This document shows, one piece after another, positions 28,757 through 39,547 of a DNA stretch of 64,000 nucleotides; position 1 is the stretch's first letter; each line of letters begins with the position of its first letter. The stretch is from Oscillospiraceae bacterium (GTDB lineage Bacteria; Bacillota; Clostridia; UMGS1810), in contig SVJU01000005.1 of the NCBI GenBank assembly GCA_015068825.1, positions 1 through 64,000 of the forward strand. Reading direction: 5' to 3'. The translations under genes were made by a program, and so were the position numbers. Under the pieces are notes generated by a model. The model had not been told where the DNA came from. It did no database searches and saw nothing but the letters and a program-made list of their open reading frames with translations.

Positions 28757-30022
28757 TCAATCCTTTTTTATATCCTTCCAGTATGCATAAAAAGAATTTT
28801 CTGTTTTGTTATCGCCCCTGTTATAGTATTTTTTATCTTTTATTTTATCAGGAAGATATTGCTGTTTTACATAGTTATTCTTATATGCATGCGGATATTT
28901 GTATTCTACTCCTCTTCCAAGGCTTTTAGCACCCTGATAGTGACTGTCTTTTAAATGAAGGGGAATATCTCCTGTATCAATATTTTCTACATCGCTCATT
29001 GCTTCGTCTATTGCACATATTGCAGAATTTGACTTTGGTGCTGATGCTAAAAGAATCACCGCCTCTGCAAGAGGAATTCTTGCTTCGGGAAGTCCAAGCT
29101 GAAGTGCAGAATCAACACAAGCTTTTGTTATTACAACCGCATTAGGATAAGCAAGACCAACATCCTCGGATGCAATCACTAAAAGGCGTCTGCAGGCTGT
29201 TATAAGGTCACCGCCGGAAAGAAGTCTTGCAAGATAATGAATTGCCGCATTGGCATCACTTCCGCGGATTGACTTTTGAAAAGCACTTATAACATCATAA
29301 TGACTATCACCGTTTTTATCATGCACAAGTGAGCTTGTCTGTGTACATTCAACCGCTATATCAAGGGTTATATTTATTGTTTCTGACAATGTATAGCTTT
29401 GAGATAACACACACACCTCAACCGCATTAACCGCTTTTCTTACATCACCGCCCGAGGCATTTGCAATGTGTTCAATTGCATCCTTATCAAACAATATCTT
29501 TCTGTCGGGATAGTCATCATCTATAATTTTAACGGCACGCTCTATTGCCTTTTTAATTTGCAAAGGTTCAATTTTTTTAAATTCTAAAACGGTTGAACGA
29601 GAAAGTATCGCATTATAAATATAAAAATGCGGATTTTCGGTTGTGCTTGCAATAAGCGTTATTTTTCCGTTTTCTATATACTCCAAAAGCGATTGCTGTT
29701 GCTTTTTATTAAAATTTTGTATCTCATCAAGATAAAGTAAAATTCCGTTTTCGTGAAATTCAAGCTTTTCTACAACATCACGAACATCTTTCAGACCTGC
29801 AGTTGTTGCATTAAGCTTATAAAATCCACGTTTTGCTTCTTTTGCACAAATATTTGCAATGGTTGTTTTTCCCGTTCCTGAAGGACCATAAAAAATCATA
29901 TTTGGTATTTTATCCGATTTTAATATATTAGTTAAAATTTTATCTTCACCTATAAGATGAGATTGTCCAACAACCTCATCTAAGGTTGTTGGACGTATTC
30001 TTTCAGCCAATGGGATATTCAA
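28757..30022 (-). CDS. rarA: Replication-associated recombination protein A (RarA/MgsA AAA ATPase)
   Basis: PLAERIRPTTLDEVVGQSHL, FYGPSGTGKTTIANI, IRGSDANAAIHYLARLLSGGD, ASEDVGLAYPNA. Confidence 0.95.
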   Translation of the reverse strand: MNIPLAERIRPTTLDEVVGQSHLIGEDKILTNILKSDKIPNMIFYGPSGTGKTTIANICAKEAKRGFYKLNATTAGLKDVRDVVEKLEFHENGILLYLDEIQNFNKKQQQSLLEYIENGKITLIASTTENPHFYIYNAILSRSTVLEFKKIEPLQIKKAIERAVKIIDDDYPDRKILFDKDAIEHIANASGGDVRKAVNAVEVCVLSQSYTLSETINITLDIAVECTQTSSLVHDKNGDSHYDVISAFQKSIRGSDANAAIHYLARLLSGGDLITACRRLLVIASEDVGLAYPNAVVITKACVDSALQLGLPEARIPLAEAVILLASAPKSNSAICAIDEAMSDVENIDTGDIPLHLKDSHYQGAKSLGRGVEYKYPHAYKNNYVKQQYLPDKIKDKKYYNRGDNKTENSFYAYWKDIKKD

Positions 30023-30046
30023 AGCATATCACCCCATAAAAATTTA

Positions 30047-31285
30047 TTATTCGTAAAGAGGATATTTAGCACAAAGATCAGCTACCATACCTCTTACTGT
30101 ATCCTGATTTTTTTCAAAATCTGTAAGTGTAAGGTAAATAATTTCGGCAATCACCTTCATATCTTCTTCTTTAAAGCCTCTTGAAGTTACTGCAGGTGTG
30201 CCTATTCTTACACCGCTTGTAATAAACGGGCTTGTTGTTTCAAAAGGAATTGTGTTTTTGTTAACTGTAACACCAACTTCATCAAGAAGTTTTTCTGCTT
30301 CTTTACCTGTTAAATTCATATTTGTTAAATCTACAAGCATAAGGTGATTATCTGTTCCGTCCGACACAAGCTTGAAGCCTTTTTCCATAAGTGATTCAGA
30401 TAAAACCTTTGCATTTTTAACAATCTGAGTCTGATAAGCTTTAAATTCGTCTGTTAAAGCTTCGCCAAAGCAAGCAGCTTTTGCTGCGATTGTATGCATT
30501 AATGGTCCGCCCTGAATACCGGGGAATATTGCTTTATCAATCATTTTTGCATATTCTTCTTTGCAAAGAATAAGTCCGCCTCTTGGGCCTCTTAATGTTT
30601 TGTGAGTTGTTGTAGTTACAAAGTCTGCATAAGGAACCGGATTTGGATGAAGTCCTGCTGCAACAAGGCCTGCAATATGCGCAATATCAACCATTAAATA
30701 TGCGCCTACCTTTTTTGCAATCTCGCCAAAACGTTTAAAATCTATAACTCTTGGATATGCACTTGCACCTGCAACAATAAGTTTTGGTTTACATTCCATA
30801 GCAATTCTTTCAACTTCATCATAATCTATAAGCTTTGTATCTTCTGATACACCATAAGGAACAATGTTAAAATATGAACCTGACATATTAACAGGGCTTC
30901 CGTGTGATAAATGTCCGCCGTGAGATAAGTTCATACCTAAAACTGTATCACCAGGTTTTAAAACTGCAAAAAATACTGCCATATTTGCCTGAGCACCTGA
31001 GTGTGGCTGAACATTGGCATGGTCTGCTCCAAAAATTTTCTTTGCTCTGTCGCGCGCAAGGTCTTCTACCACGTCAACACATTCGCAGCCACCATAGTAT
31101 CTTTTACCAGGATATCCTTCAGCATATTTATTTGTAAGAGGTGTTCCGATTGCCTCCATAACTGCATTGCTTACAAAGTTTTCGCTGGCAATAAGTTCTA
31201 TTTTATTTCGCTGTCTTTCAACTTCCATTTCAATTGCATCAGCAAGAACCGGGTCATTTTTTCTTATTTCATTTGTTGAATACAT
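30047..31285 (-). CDS. glyA: Serine hydroxymethyltransferase
   Basis: [62 protein letters not shown]. Confidence 0.97.
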   Translation of the reverse strand: MYSTNEIRKNDPVLADAIEMEVERQRNKIELIASENFVSNAVMEAIGTPLTNKYAEGYPGKRYYGGCECVDVVEDLARDRAKKIFGADHANVQPHSGAQANMAVFFAVLKPGDTVLGMNLSHGGHLSHGSPVNMSGSYFNIVPYGVSEDTKLIDYDEVERIAMECKPKLIVAGASAYPRVIDFKRFGEIAKKVGAYLMVDIAHIAGLVAAGLHPNPVPYADFVTTTTHKTLRGPRGGLILCKEEYAKMIDKAIFPGIQGGPLMHTIAAKAACFGEALTDEFKAYQTQIVKNAKVLSESLMEKGFKLVSDGTDNHLMLVDLTNMNLTGKEAEKLLDEVGVTVNKNTIPFETTSPFITSGVRIGTPAVTSRGFKEEDMKVIAEIIYLTLTDFEKNQDTVRGMVADLCAKYPLYE

Positions 31286-31381
31286 ATTCCTTCTCCTTAG
31301 CATATATAAAATTTATTATTAAAAAACAATATACAATTTCATTATACCTTTTTTTGTGAAAATTTTCAATAGTTATTTTCA

Positions 31382-31424
31382 AAAAAAGCGTCAACAAACT
31401 AAGAAGTTTATTGACGCTTTAAAA
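31382..31424 (-). terminator. Intrinsic terminator of glycosyltransferase gene
   Basis: aaaaagcgtcaataaac.../gtttattgacgcttt inverted repeat. Confidence 0.6.
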
Positions 31425-31427
31425 TGT

Positions 31428-32687
31428 TTATATTTTTTCAAGATCTTCAAGTGTAATTTGTCTTGTGTGTTTGGTGTGTGACCATTCTTTATTATCCTTT
31501 TTAAGCCAGCCGATAACAGTAATCGGTATCCAGGTTAAAGAATATAACCAGAATGTTACATAACACCAGATTAGTTTTGCATTAATCATTCTTTTTTCAT
31601 AGGTAATAATAAATGGAATATACATCATCTGCACTGCTGCAAATGCACTCCACCACTGAGTATCACCAAACAGCTTATTGAGTTCAAATATTTCAACAAC
31701 GCCTGTAACTTTTACCCATGTCATAATTGTTGCAAACAAAAGACATAATATTTTTAGTGGTTGCAAAAGATATATTCCACAGTCAAATGCAGAAAAATCT
31801 TTATCCTTTATTGCTTTTGTAAAAAGCTTTTTAGCAAATCTTGATGCAACATCAGAATGACCCTGCATCCATCTTATTCTCTGGTTCCACGACTGCATAA
31901 AGCTAAGCGGTTTTTCATCGTAAACAAGTGCTTTGTGTGCCCAGCCTACTTTTTTACCTTTAAGAGCAAGCTTTGCAGTAAATTCCATATCTTCAGTAAG
32001 ACAAGTTGCACCCCAACCCATTTCTTTTAAAAGATCGGTTGACACAACAAAACCTGTACCACTAAGCTGACAGGTAATGCCAAGGTTGTATCTTGCATTC
32101 TGGAACATTCTTGCAATCATCCAGAAAGAAACAGAATATGCACAGCTAACCCATGAATCAAACGGATTTTTGCTGTCTACATTACCCTGAACAACTTCGT
32201 AGCCCTTGTTAAGCTCTTTGTTCATTTCTTTTAAGTAATCGCGGCCTACAATATTATCGGCATCAAAAATGGAGATAGAATCATACTTTTTCTCCATATT
32301 GAATATTTTTTCGAACATCCATTCTAAAGCGTAGCCTTTACCCCTTAATTCCTTGTTTGTTCTTTCAAAAACATAAGCGCCGGCATCTCTTGCCACTTTA
32401 GCAGTTGTATCATCACAGTTGTCGGCAATAACAAAAATGTCATACGCCTCTTTAGGATAATCAAGGTTATGAAGACTCTTTACCATTTCACCTATAACCA
32501 TTTCTTCATTATGTGCTGCAACAATTAGAGCAAATGTATGAGTTTTATTGGTTGTAGGTTTTACATTTGTCTGTCTGTCTGACCAGCCGAATATTGAAAC
32601 AACAAAATAATATCCGCCATAGATTAAAACAAACAACTGCAAAAATGCACTGATTAGATAGACAAGCATTCTTAAGCTTTCCGGCAC
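31428..32687 (-). CDS. Glycosyltransferase family 2 membrane protein
   Basis: ALIVAAHNEEMVIGEMVKSL, IADNCDDTTAKVA, FDADNIVGRDYL, LTEDMEFTAKLAL, QRIRWMQGHSDVA. Confidence 0.94.
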   Translation of the reverse strand: MPESLRMLVYLISAFLQLFVLIYGGYYFVVSIFGWSDRQTNVKPTTNKTHTFALIVAAHNEEMVIGEMVKSLHNLDYPKEAYDIFVIADNCDDTTAKVARDAGAYVFERTNKELRGKGYALEWMFEKIFNMEKKYDSISIFDADNIVGRDYLKEMNKELNKGYEVVQGNVDSKNPFDSWVSCAYSVSFWMIARMFQNARYNLGITCQLSGTGFVVSTDLLKEMGWGATCLTEDMEFTAKLALKGKKVGWAHKALVYDEKPLSFMQSWNQRIRWMQGHSDVASRFAKKLFTKAIKDKDFSAFDCGIYLLQPLKILCLLFATIMTWVKVTGVVEIFELNKLFGDTQWWSAFAAVQMMYIPFIITYEKRMINAKLIWCYVTFWLYSLTWIPITVIGWLKKDNKEWSHTKHTRQITLEDLEKI

Positions 32688-32978
32688 AAAATCACCTCAT
32701 AGTAAATTTTATTTTTTAATCAACCCGCTATTAACCAAATGATATTATATACCATAAAATTCACTTAATCAAGTGTCAATTTTACTAAAATTTCGCATAT
32801 ATTATTCTTTTTCTTTATTTGTTAATCTTATTCTTCCTATTTTTACCGTTTAAGTTCTTTTTCTTCGTTTTTCTCGTTTTTAAAATCAAAAATATTTCAT
32901 TTTTATTAAAATATATATGGACATTTCTCAAAAATTATTATACTATTATATTATAACTGTTTTAGGAGAAGTAAAATC

Positions 32979-34331
32979 ATGGCAGAAAAAATAAAATATG
33001 TTTGCTCAGAATGCGGTTACGAAACTGTTAAATGGCTTGGAAAATGTCCTGCATGTTTAAACTGGAATACATTTGAAGAAGAGGTTACACAGAAAGTAGG
33101 CAAAGTTAAACAGACATTTTTAAAAAGCGAAGCAAAACCGCTTTCTGAAATAGAAACATCAAAAGATATAAGAATTGTAACAAAGCTTAAAGAGCTTGAC
33201 AGAGTTCTTGGTGGCGGACTTGTAGCTGGTGAACTTGTGCTTGTGGGAGGAGATCCCGGAATTGGAAAATCAACTCTTCTATTGCAGATTTGCGAAGCAC
33301 TTGGAAAAGATAATAAAATCCTTTATGCATCAGGTGAAGAATCCTTAAGCCAAATTAAAATAAGAGCTGACAGACTTAAAATAAAAACACCAAATCTTTT
33401 GATTTTGGCAGAAACATCACTTGACAAAGTTTTAGAAACTGCAAAAGATGAAACCCCTAACATACTCATTGTTGACTCTATTCAGACAATGTTTTGCGAA
33501 GAGGCAACATCAACACCAGGTAGTGTAACACAAATAAGAGAAGCAACTCATCAGCTTATGCGTTATGCAAAACATACCAACACAGCAGTTCTTATTGTAG
33601 GACATGTTACAAAAGACGGAAATATTGCAGGACCAAAAATTCTGGAACACATGGTTGACTGCGTTTTATATTTTGAAGGTGAAAGGCACCAGAGCTACCG
33701 TATTTTAAGAACAATTAAAAACCGCTTTGGCTCAACGAATGAAATAGGCGTTTTTGAAATGACAGATGTTGGTCTTTGCGAGGTTTTAAATCCATCGCAA
33801 ATGATGATAAACGGCAGACCTGAGAATGCGTCCGGCTCGGTTATAACATGTACCATTGAAGGAACAAGGCCAATGCTTGCAGAAATTCAGGCTCTCTCAT
33901 CACCTTCAGGGTTTGGCAATGCTCGAAGAATGGCAACGGGACTTGATTTTAACAGAGCAATAATGCTCGTTGCAATTTTAGAAAAGAAACTTGGATTTAA
34001 TATGCAAAGTCAGGATATATACTTAAATATTGCGGGTGGACTTAAAATAAACGAACCTTCAACCGACCTTGCAGCAATAATTGCAATAGCATCAAATTAT
34101 AAAAACTATGTTGTAGATTATAAAACACTTATTTTAGGAGAAGTTGGTTTAACAGGTGAAGTAAGAAGTATTACATATCCTGAAAAACGGGTTAACGAAG
34201 CTAAAAAGCTTGGTTTTAACAAAGTTATTCTTCCAAGCGATAATGTAAAAAGCATTAAAAATATTGATGATATTGAAATAATTGGTGTTAAAACAGTTGC
34301 ACAGGCAATAAAGTTTTCTAAAAACGAGTAA
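32979..34331 (+). CDS. radA: DNA repair protein RadA
   Basis: VCSECGYETVKWLGKCPACLNWNT, LVGGDPGIGKSTLLLQI, KNRFGSTNEIGVFEM, LNIAGGLKINEPSTDLA. Confidence 0.97.
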   Translation: MAEKIKYVCSECGYETVKWLGKCPACLNWNTFEEEVTQKVGKVKQTFLKSEAKPLSEIETSKDIRIVTKLKELDRVLGGGLVAGELVLVGGDPGIGKSTLLLQICEALGKDNKILYASGEESLSQIKIRADRLKIKTPNLLILAETSLDKVLETAKDETPNILIVDSIQTMFCEEATSTPGSVTQIREATHQLMRYAKHTNTAVLIVGHVTKDGNIAGPKILEHMVDCVLYFEGERHQSYRILRTIKNRFGSTNEIGVFEMTDVGLCEVLNPSQMMINGRPENASGSVITCTIEGTRPMLAEIQALSSPSGFGNARRMATGLDFNRAIMLVAILEKKLGFNMQSQDIYLNIAGGLKINEPSTDLAAIIAIASNYKNYVVDYKTLILGEVGLTGEVRSITYPEKRVNEAKKLGFNKVILPSDNVKSIKNIDDIEIIGVKTVAQAIKFSKNE

Positions 34332-34335
34332 TAAA

Positions 34336-34368
34336 AAATGGATAGCATTTGCTATCCATTTTTTATTT
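34336..34368. terminator. Bidirectional terminator radA/cytidylate kinase-like
   Basis: aaaaaatggatagca-tt-tgctatccattttttatttt. Confidence 0.75.
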
Positions 34369-34995
34369 TGCAAGATTATATATAATATCTGCACATTTCT
34401 CTGCACCTATTTTTCCACTGTTTAATGTTATATCATAATTTTTTGCAACTCCCCATTCAATACCTGTATAATAATAGTAATGACTGGCTCTTGCTTTATC
34501 TTTTTTACGAATTTCTTTTTCTATATTTTTTTGGTTCATATTATAAAACTTAACTGCTCTTTCTATTTTATCTTCCATATCGCAATGAATAAACACATTT
34601 AAACAATCATCACGCTCTTTTAAGATATAATCTGCGCATCTGCCCACAATTACACACGGGCCTTCATTTGCAATCTGATTAATAATTTTGGTCTGGACAA
34701 CAAAAATTTTATCAGATAACGGCATTAGATTGTTGTTATAACTATTACTTAAATACATTCCGCCCATTGCAACATTAAAAAGAAGACTGCTTGTTATTTT
34801 TTCGCCCGATTCTTCAATAAATTCGTCAGACAATCCGCTTTCTTTCGCCATAAGCAAAATAAGCTCTCTGTCATAAAATTTGTACCCAAGTTTTTCTGCT
34901 GCAAGCTGACCTATATATCTTCCGCCACTTCCAAATTCTCTTCCTATTGTAACAACTTTTTTCATATTTGTAGCCTCCTTTATGTGTCTATACAT
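34363..34995 (-). CDS. Cytidylate kinase-like family protein
   Basis: VTIGREFGSGGRYIGQLAAEKLGYKFYDRELI, CVIVGRCADYIL. Confidence 0.92.
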   Translation of the reverse strand: MYRHIKEATNMKKVVTIGREFGSGGRYIGQLAAEKLGYKFYDRELILLMAKESGLSDEFIEESGEKITSSLLFNVAMGGMYLSNSYNNNLMPLSDKIFVVQTKIINQIANEGPCVIVGRCADYILKERDDCLNVFIHCDMEDKIERAVKFYNMNQKNIEKEIRKKDKARASHYYYYTGIEWGVAKNYDITLNSGKIGAEKCADIIYNLAK

Positions 34996-35139
34996 TAATT
35001 ATATTCTACTATTATCAATTAGTCAACATCATTAAAGATTTTCTACATATAATTAAAATTATGTTTTAAAATTCAAATTTGGTCATTGTTTTTTTAATGC
35101 AAAATCAATAAAAATAATGTCTGTTTTTCAAAATGGGTA

Positions 35140-35168
35140 TTGACTTTTTTATAAAAAATATGTATACT
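35140..35168 (+). promoter_or_regulatory. Promoter of tRNA-Thr
   Basis: TTGACT (35140-35145), 17-nt spacer, TATACT (35163-35168). Confidence 0.65.
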
Positions 35169-35188
35169 ATCAGTTGTGACAATTTTAT

Positions 35189-35264
<76 letters not shown>

Positions 35265-35350
35265 GAAAAACGGATACCATGTTGGTGTCTGTTTTTTATT
35301 TAAAAAATAAATTTACGCACATTAAGCAACCATTATAAATAACTTCAAGC

Positions 35351-35394
35351 AAAAAGATACCACCTCATTTTCTATAAAGAGGTGGTATCTTTAT
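35351..35394. terminator. Terminator (aagataccacctc / gaggtggtatctt)
   Basis: 13-bp perfect inverted repeat downstream of the large surface protein gene. Confidence 0.75.
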
Positions 35395-35402
35395 TTATTC
35401 TG

Positions 35403-38400
35403 TTATTTTATAACATACACTTCGCACTTTGGTACAAGCTTTGATATGTCAGACATGAGCATAATTTTATCATTCTTATCAAGATTGAAGTTCATTGTAA
35501 TCATTGGTTTATAAGCTTTTGGTTCATTAACAACTACTGTTACAAGCTCACAATTTGCAAATCCTGTATCGTCATAATCTGCAAAGATAACTGTATATGT
35601 TCCAGTCTCTGGAATAAGGATAGTTGCTGCCTTTGTTAAAGCATCGTAGTTTGAAATAACGAACTCTGTTCCCAGATACATTTCACACACATCGCATAAA
35701 TGGTTGGTATCTTCGTCAATGTGGTCGATATTTTCATCTGTATTGGAGTAAACCTCAGTTTTTCCGTCACAGTGTAAAACCTTATAAACCACATCTTTAC
35801 CAAATACAGGATAATCATCAGTATCTATTTTCTGTCCGAAATCATTACCTAAAAGGTGCGCAACTTCGCCTGACTTAAACTGTGTTTCTGTCTTATATTC
35901 GCCAATAGAGTTAGTATCTTTAACATCTGCCATATAGAAAGCATTTGTTACAGATGACTGTGTTCCATCGGCAAAAGCATTATATGTGGTAAAAACGTTT
36001 GTAAAACTTGAAGATGTTGCCTTTCCAGCAATTCCGCCTTTATGCTCGTTGGTAGTTTCAATAGCTATATCTCCTGCGGTAAATACATTGGCAAGAGTTG
36101 CACCTTCTAACTCACCGCCAATTACACCTGCACTCTCAGAGGTACCCTTTATTGTGGCATTTATAACACCAAGATTCTTTATCACACCACCTGATGTAAT
36201 TCGTCCGAAAAGACCTGCTCCAAAAGTTTCAGATGCATTTACTGTCAGATTTCTAATAACATGACCCTTTCCATCAAACATACCTTTATAAGGCGAATTA
36301 TCTGCTATATAGGCTGTATCATAGCTGTATTTTCCGATTGGTATAAATGTATAACCAGTCATATCAATATCGTTTAATAAAACAGCATTTTTCTCTGTCA
36401 ACCCACCATTTACCATATCAGAAAATGCTTGCAAATCCTTAGGTGTTCTTATAGGATAATCCAAAGAACCGTTCAGACTTATCTCCTTACAATAGTCTGT
36501 TCCGTCTGCATTCGCATCTTTTGCAACAACATATAAAATGAACGGTACATCTTGACCTATCTTAAGTACATTATCAGTAAGAGTTATATCCGAACCAATG
36601 TAAATAGGAACAACATCCCATATAACATCTACAAGCTCTCCTGTTTCTAAGCTTCTGGTTTTTTCAGGAAGAATATATTCTTCGCCTACATAAACACCGT
36701 CTTTAAAAATAGATTCTATTTTCGAAAGCTCAATGAATTTAACCCAGACTGCGTAAAATCCTATGTGTTTTTCAACTGTCATTGTATCGCTCGGATAATA
36801 ACGCTCTCCATCTAAGACACTCTGCCAACCATCAAAAGCATATCCTTCCGGTATATTTTGGGGAGCATCAGGGAATACAAATTCATCGCCCTTATACTTA
36901 GTATACTGCTCTGTGCTATCTATATCATTTCTCGGGTCAATTTGTATTTTATAAAATTCCTTATAAACAAGCTCTACTGTGATATCACGATCTATATAAT
37001 TATTTTCACCAAACTGATATATACCGCCAGACTCTTCTTCCCAGTACTCAGGCTCGTGGTTACTGTAAATATTATTGAAAATATCTCCTGGTAATCTGAA
37101 TGTATATTTTATACCATCAAGTGCCATATCTTCATATGTTTTAGTAAGCTTGGTTCCGTCAGATGCAATATAGGTGTAGACATATTTTATTGTATAGGCT
37201 GTATACCATTTTGCCAAAATATCAGTATTTTTATCTACAAAATATTCCTGACCAGGTAAATATTCTTCGCCATCTATCTCCCAGCATTTAAACGATATTC
37301 CTTCAGGATGAGTAAATGTATTTTCAGCAAGCAAAATATGTGTTGCCTCAGTATATTTTTCTGTGATTGTTTTTCCTGTGCCACCGTTTGGAAGATATGT
37401 AACTTTATATCCTTCATTCCATACCGCATAAATTTCTGTAGGTTCGGTAATCTTAATCTGTTTTCCAACAGGATATTCCTTTCCATTTATCTGCCATGCC
37501 TTGAATGTTTTATTCGCCGGAGCAGTAAAGGTATTTTCTGGAAGTGTTATATTTTTTTCACTATCAGCAAAAATCACTATATCATCGCCTATACCGCCGT
37601 TTGCCTTATATGTTATAGCAACTCCGTCCTTCCATATTGCATTAACCTGGGTATCTGTATACAGAGTAACAGTTTGACCGGCAGAATACAAATCTTCTCC
37701 TATTTGCCAGACATCAAATACCTTTCCGTAAGGTGGTGTAAATACACAATCAGGCAGAATAAATGGTGCTGATGAAGTTGATGGAAGTGCATCCATATTT
37801 CCCGATCCGCCATTTGCATCAAAGGAAACTGAAATAATCTCTGATGGCTTCCACGAAGCCAAAAAATGCATATCCCTTTGCGGAATTATAACCTGACCTA
37901 CCTGATAAAGCATATTATCAGAAACATCTTTCCAACATTCAAACACCGATCCAAGTTCAGGAACAAGTGTACAATCAGGCATTGTATACTCTTCTCCATT
38001 TCTGACCTTTACCACAAGGTCTAACTCCTGGAATGTAAGAAAACAATTAAAATCTATATAGTATACCTGCCCACTTGAAATTATGTTCTCAGCATTACCA
38101 CCCGGAACAAGGGAGACGATTACTCTGTCTTTTACTCCGAGGTCATCTGGTAAAATAGAAAGATTTTCCAATACATATATGGTAGATTCATTAGATTCAA
38201 TGTTACTAATGTTAATATTATTATTGTAATCACTACCCGTATATAAAATGTGGGCAAACGATGGAAAACCGAGAAGATTACCGCCTTTTACTGTAAGCTT
38301 TCCGTCTGCCACCAAAATGACTGATTCAGAACCCGAATGTAAAAATCCGCCACTGATAGTTATATTTGATGCCGAAGTTAATTCACGGATAATTCCGGCA

Positions 38401-39512
38401 CCTTGTGTTTCAAAATAACCACCTGCTATTTCAAAAACAGAATTCTCCACTCGGAACATATATTTATCTGTATTTGCAGTTGCTGTTACCCCTGTATTAC
38501 CTTCAGAATTAACAATTTTAACATCAGCATATTGAAGAACAAACGGTTCTTCTGCAGACGAGGTAATATTAAACCCCGAAAGGTCAATCTGATATTTTCC
38601 ATCCACAATTGTTATTGTTTCTTCTAAGCTTAATTCTTTAATAAGTTTGATATAAATAGTTTCACCTGCATATAAAGCGAGTGCTTCCCGAAGCATTGTA
38701 TATCCTTCAATACGATTTTCCGAATATCCCCAACTAACCTGTGCATTCTCATCAGGAAGTATTATTTCAGGAGGAATTTCTTCAGAACCGCCACCGGGTG
38801 TTTCTTTAAAGCTCCATTCACCCGATGCCCCACCCGACATACCAGAATCGAGAGTATAATGATTAAATTGTGATGAAGGTTTTGATACAGTAACACTTCT
38901 TAATGTAGTCTGATCAGGTGATGTTGCTGTTGCTCTTAAAGTGCAAAATACATATCGAGTTGCATCAGATCTGTTCAAAACTGCATAGGAGCCGTCACCA
39001 ACTGCTGTCATTTCCACATATGTATTCTGATTGTTCGCACCAGAAAAGCACACCGAAAAACGATTAGATGTCATAAGCCAGTCTTCGTTCGGAGTAAAAT
39101 ACAAAACATTTCCATCTGACAAAATCTGTGTCAGATAGTCGCACCACTTAACCAATTGCGGATCATCCGAAAATGAAGCGCAGTTCATATTGGAATCTTG
39201 ATATTCGCACATGGCACTCCACAGCATACTACCATCGGCACTCATAAGGTTGAACTCCAATGTTGTAACATTGGAGTTAACAACTGCAGAAAAATATTCA
39301 CTGCTATTTTTTGTCATTGCAATACTATTTGTGCCGTTATTGCTATGGTAAGTAAGGTAAAAATACGAATCCGGCGTACTGTCAGCCGTCATAAGTGTGA
39401 TTTCATTAGGCTTTAAATAAATAGTAGAAGCATACACCTCTGCCGATACTGACACGGGCAGTATTGATATAAGCATTGCCAATGTAAGTGCTATACAAAT
39501 AAATCTTTTCAT
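35403..39512 (-). CDS. Large secreted surface protein with InlB B-type (Listeria-Bacteroides) repeats and GLUG-like C-terminal region
   Basis: Signal peptide; repeats such as VTYLPNGGTGKTITEKYTEATHILLAENTFTHPEGISFKCWEIDGEEYLPGQ; DIDMTGYTFIPIGKY...YKGMFDGKGHVIRNLTVN...GAGLFGRI. Confidence 0.88.
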   Translation of the reverse strand: MKRFICIALTLAMLISILPVSVSAEVYASTIYLKPNEITLMTADSTPDSYFYLTYHSNNGTNSIAMTKNSSEYFSAVVNSNVTTLEFNLMSADGSMLWSAMCEYQDSNMNCASFSDDPQLVKWCDYLTQILSDGNVLYFTPNEDWLMTSNRFSVCFSGANNQNTYVEMTAVGDGSYAVLNRSDATRYVFCTLRATATSPDQTTLRSVTVSKPSSQFNHYTLDSGMSGGASGEWSFKETPGGGSEEIPPEIILPDENAQVSWGYSENRIEGYTMLREALALYAGETIYIKLIKELSLEETITIVDGKYQIDLSGFNITSSAEEPFVLQYADVKIVNSEGNTGVTATANTDKYMFRVENSVFEIAGGYFETQGAGIIRELTSASNITISGGFLHSGSESVILVADGKLTVKGGNLLGFPSFAHILYTGSDYNNNINISNIESNESTIYVLENLSILPDDLGVKDRVIVSLVPGGNAENIISSGQVYYIDFNCFLTFQELDLVVKVRNGEEYTMPDCTLVPELGSVFECWKDVSDNMLYQVGQVIIPQRDMHFLASWKPSEIISVSFDANGGSGNMDALPSTSSAPFILPDCVFTPPYGKVFDVWQIGEDLYSAGQTVTLYTDTQVNAIWKDGVAITYKANGGIGDDIVIFADSEKNITLPENTFTAPANKTFKAWQINGKEYPVGKQIKITEPTEIYAVWNEGYKVTYLPNGGTGKTITEKYTEATHILLAENTFTHPEGISFKCWEIDGEEYLPGQEYFVDKNTDILAKWYTAYTIKYVYTYIASDGTKLTKTYEDMALDGIKYTFRLPGDIFNNIYSNHEPEYWEEESGGIYQFGENNYIDRDITVELVYKEFYKIQIDPRNDIDSTEQYTKYKGDEFVFPDAPQNIPEGYAFDGWQSVLDGERYYPSDTMTVEKHIGFYAVWVKFIELSKIESIFKDGVYVGEEYILPEKTRSLETGELVDVIWDVVPIYIGSDITLTDNVLKIGQDVPFILYVVAKDANADGTDYCKEISLNGSLDYPIRTPKDLQAFSDMVNGGLTEKNAVLLNDIDMTGYTFIPIGKYSYDTAYIADNSPYKGMFDGKGHVIRNLTVNASETFGAGLFGRITSGGVIKNLGVINATIKGTSESAGVIGGELEGATLANVFTAGDIAIETTNEHKGGIAGKATSSSFTNVFTTYNAFADGTQSSVTNAFYMADVKDTNSIGEYKTETQFKSGEVAHLLGNDFGQKIDTDDYPVFGKDVVYKVLHCDGKTEVYSNTDENIDHIDEDTNHLCDVCEMYLGTEFVISNYDALTKAATILIPETGTYTVIFADYDDTGFANCELVTVVVNEPKAYKPMITMNFNLDKNDKIMLMSDISKLVPKCEVYVIK

Positions 39513-39547
39513 ATAATACCTCCTTCTTTATATGCTATCATTTTTGT

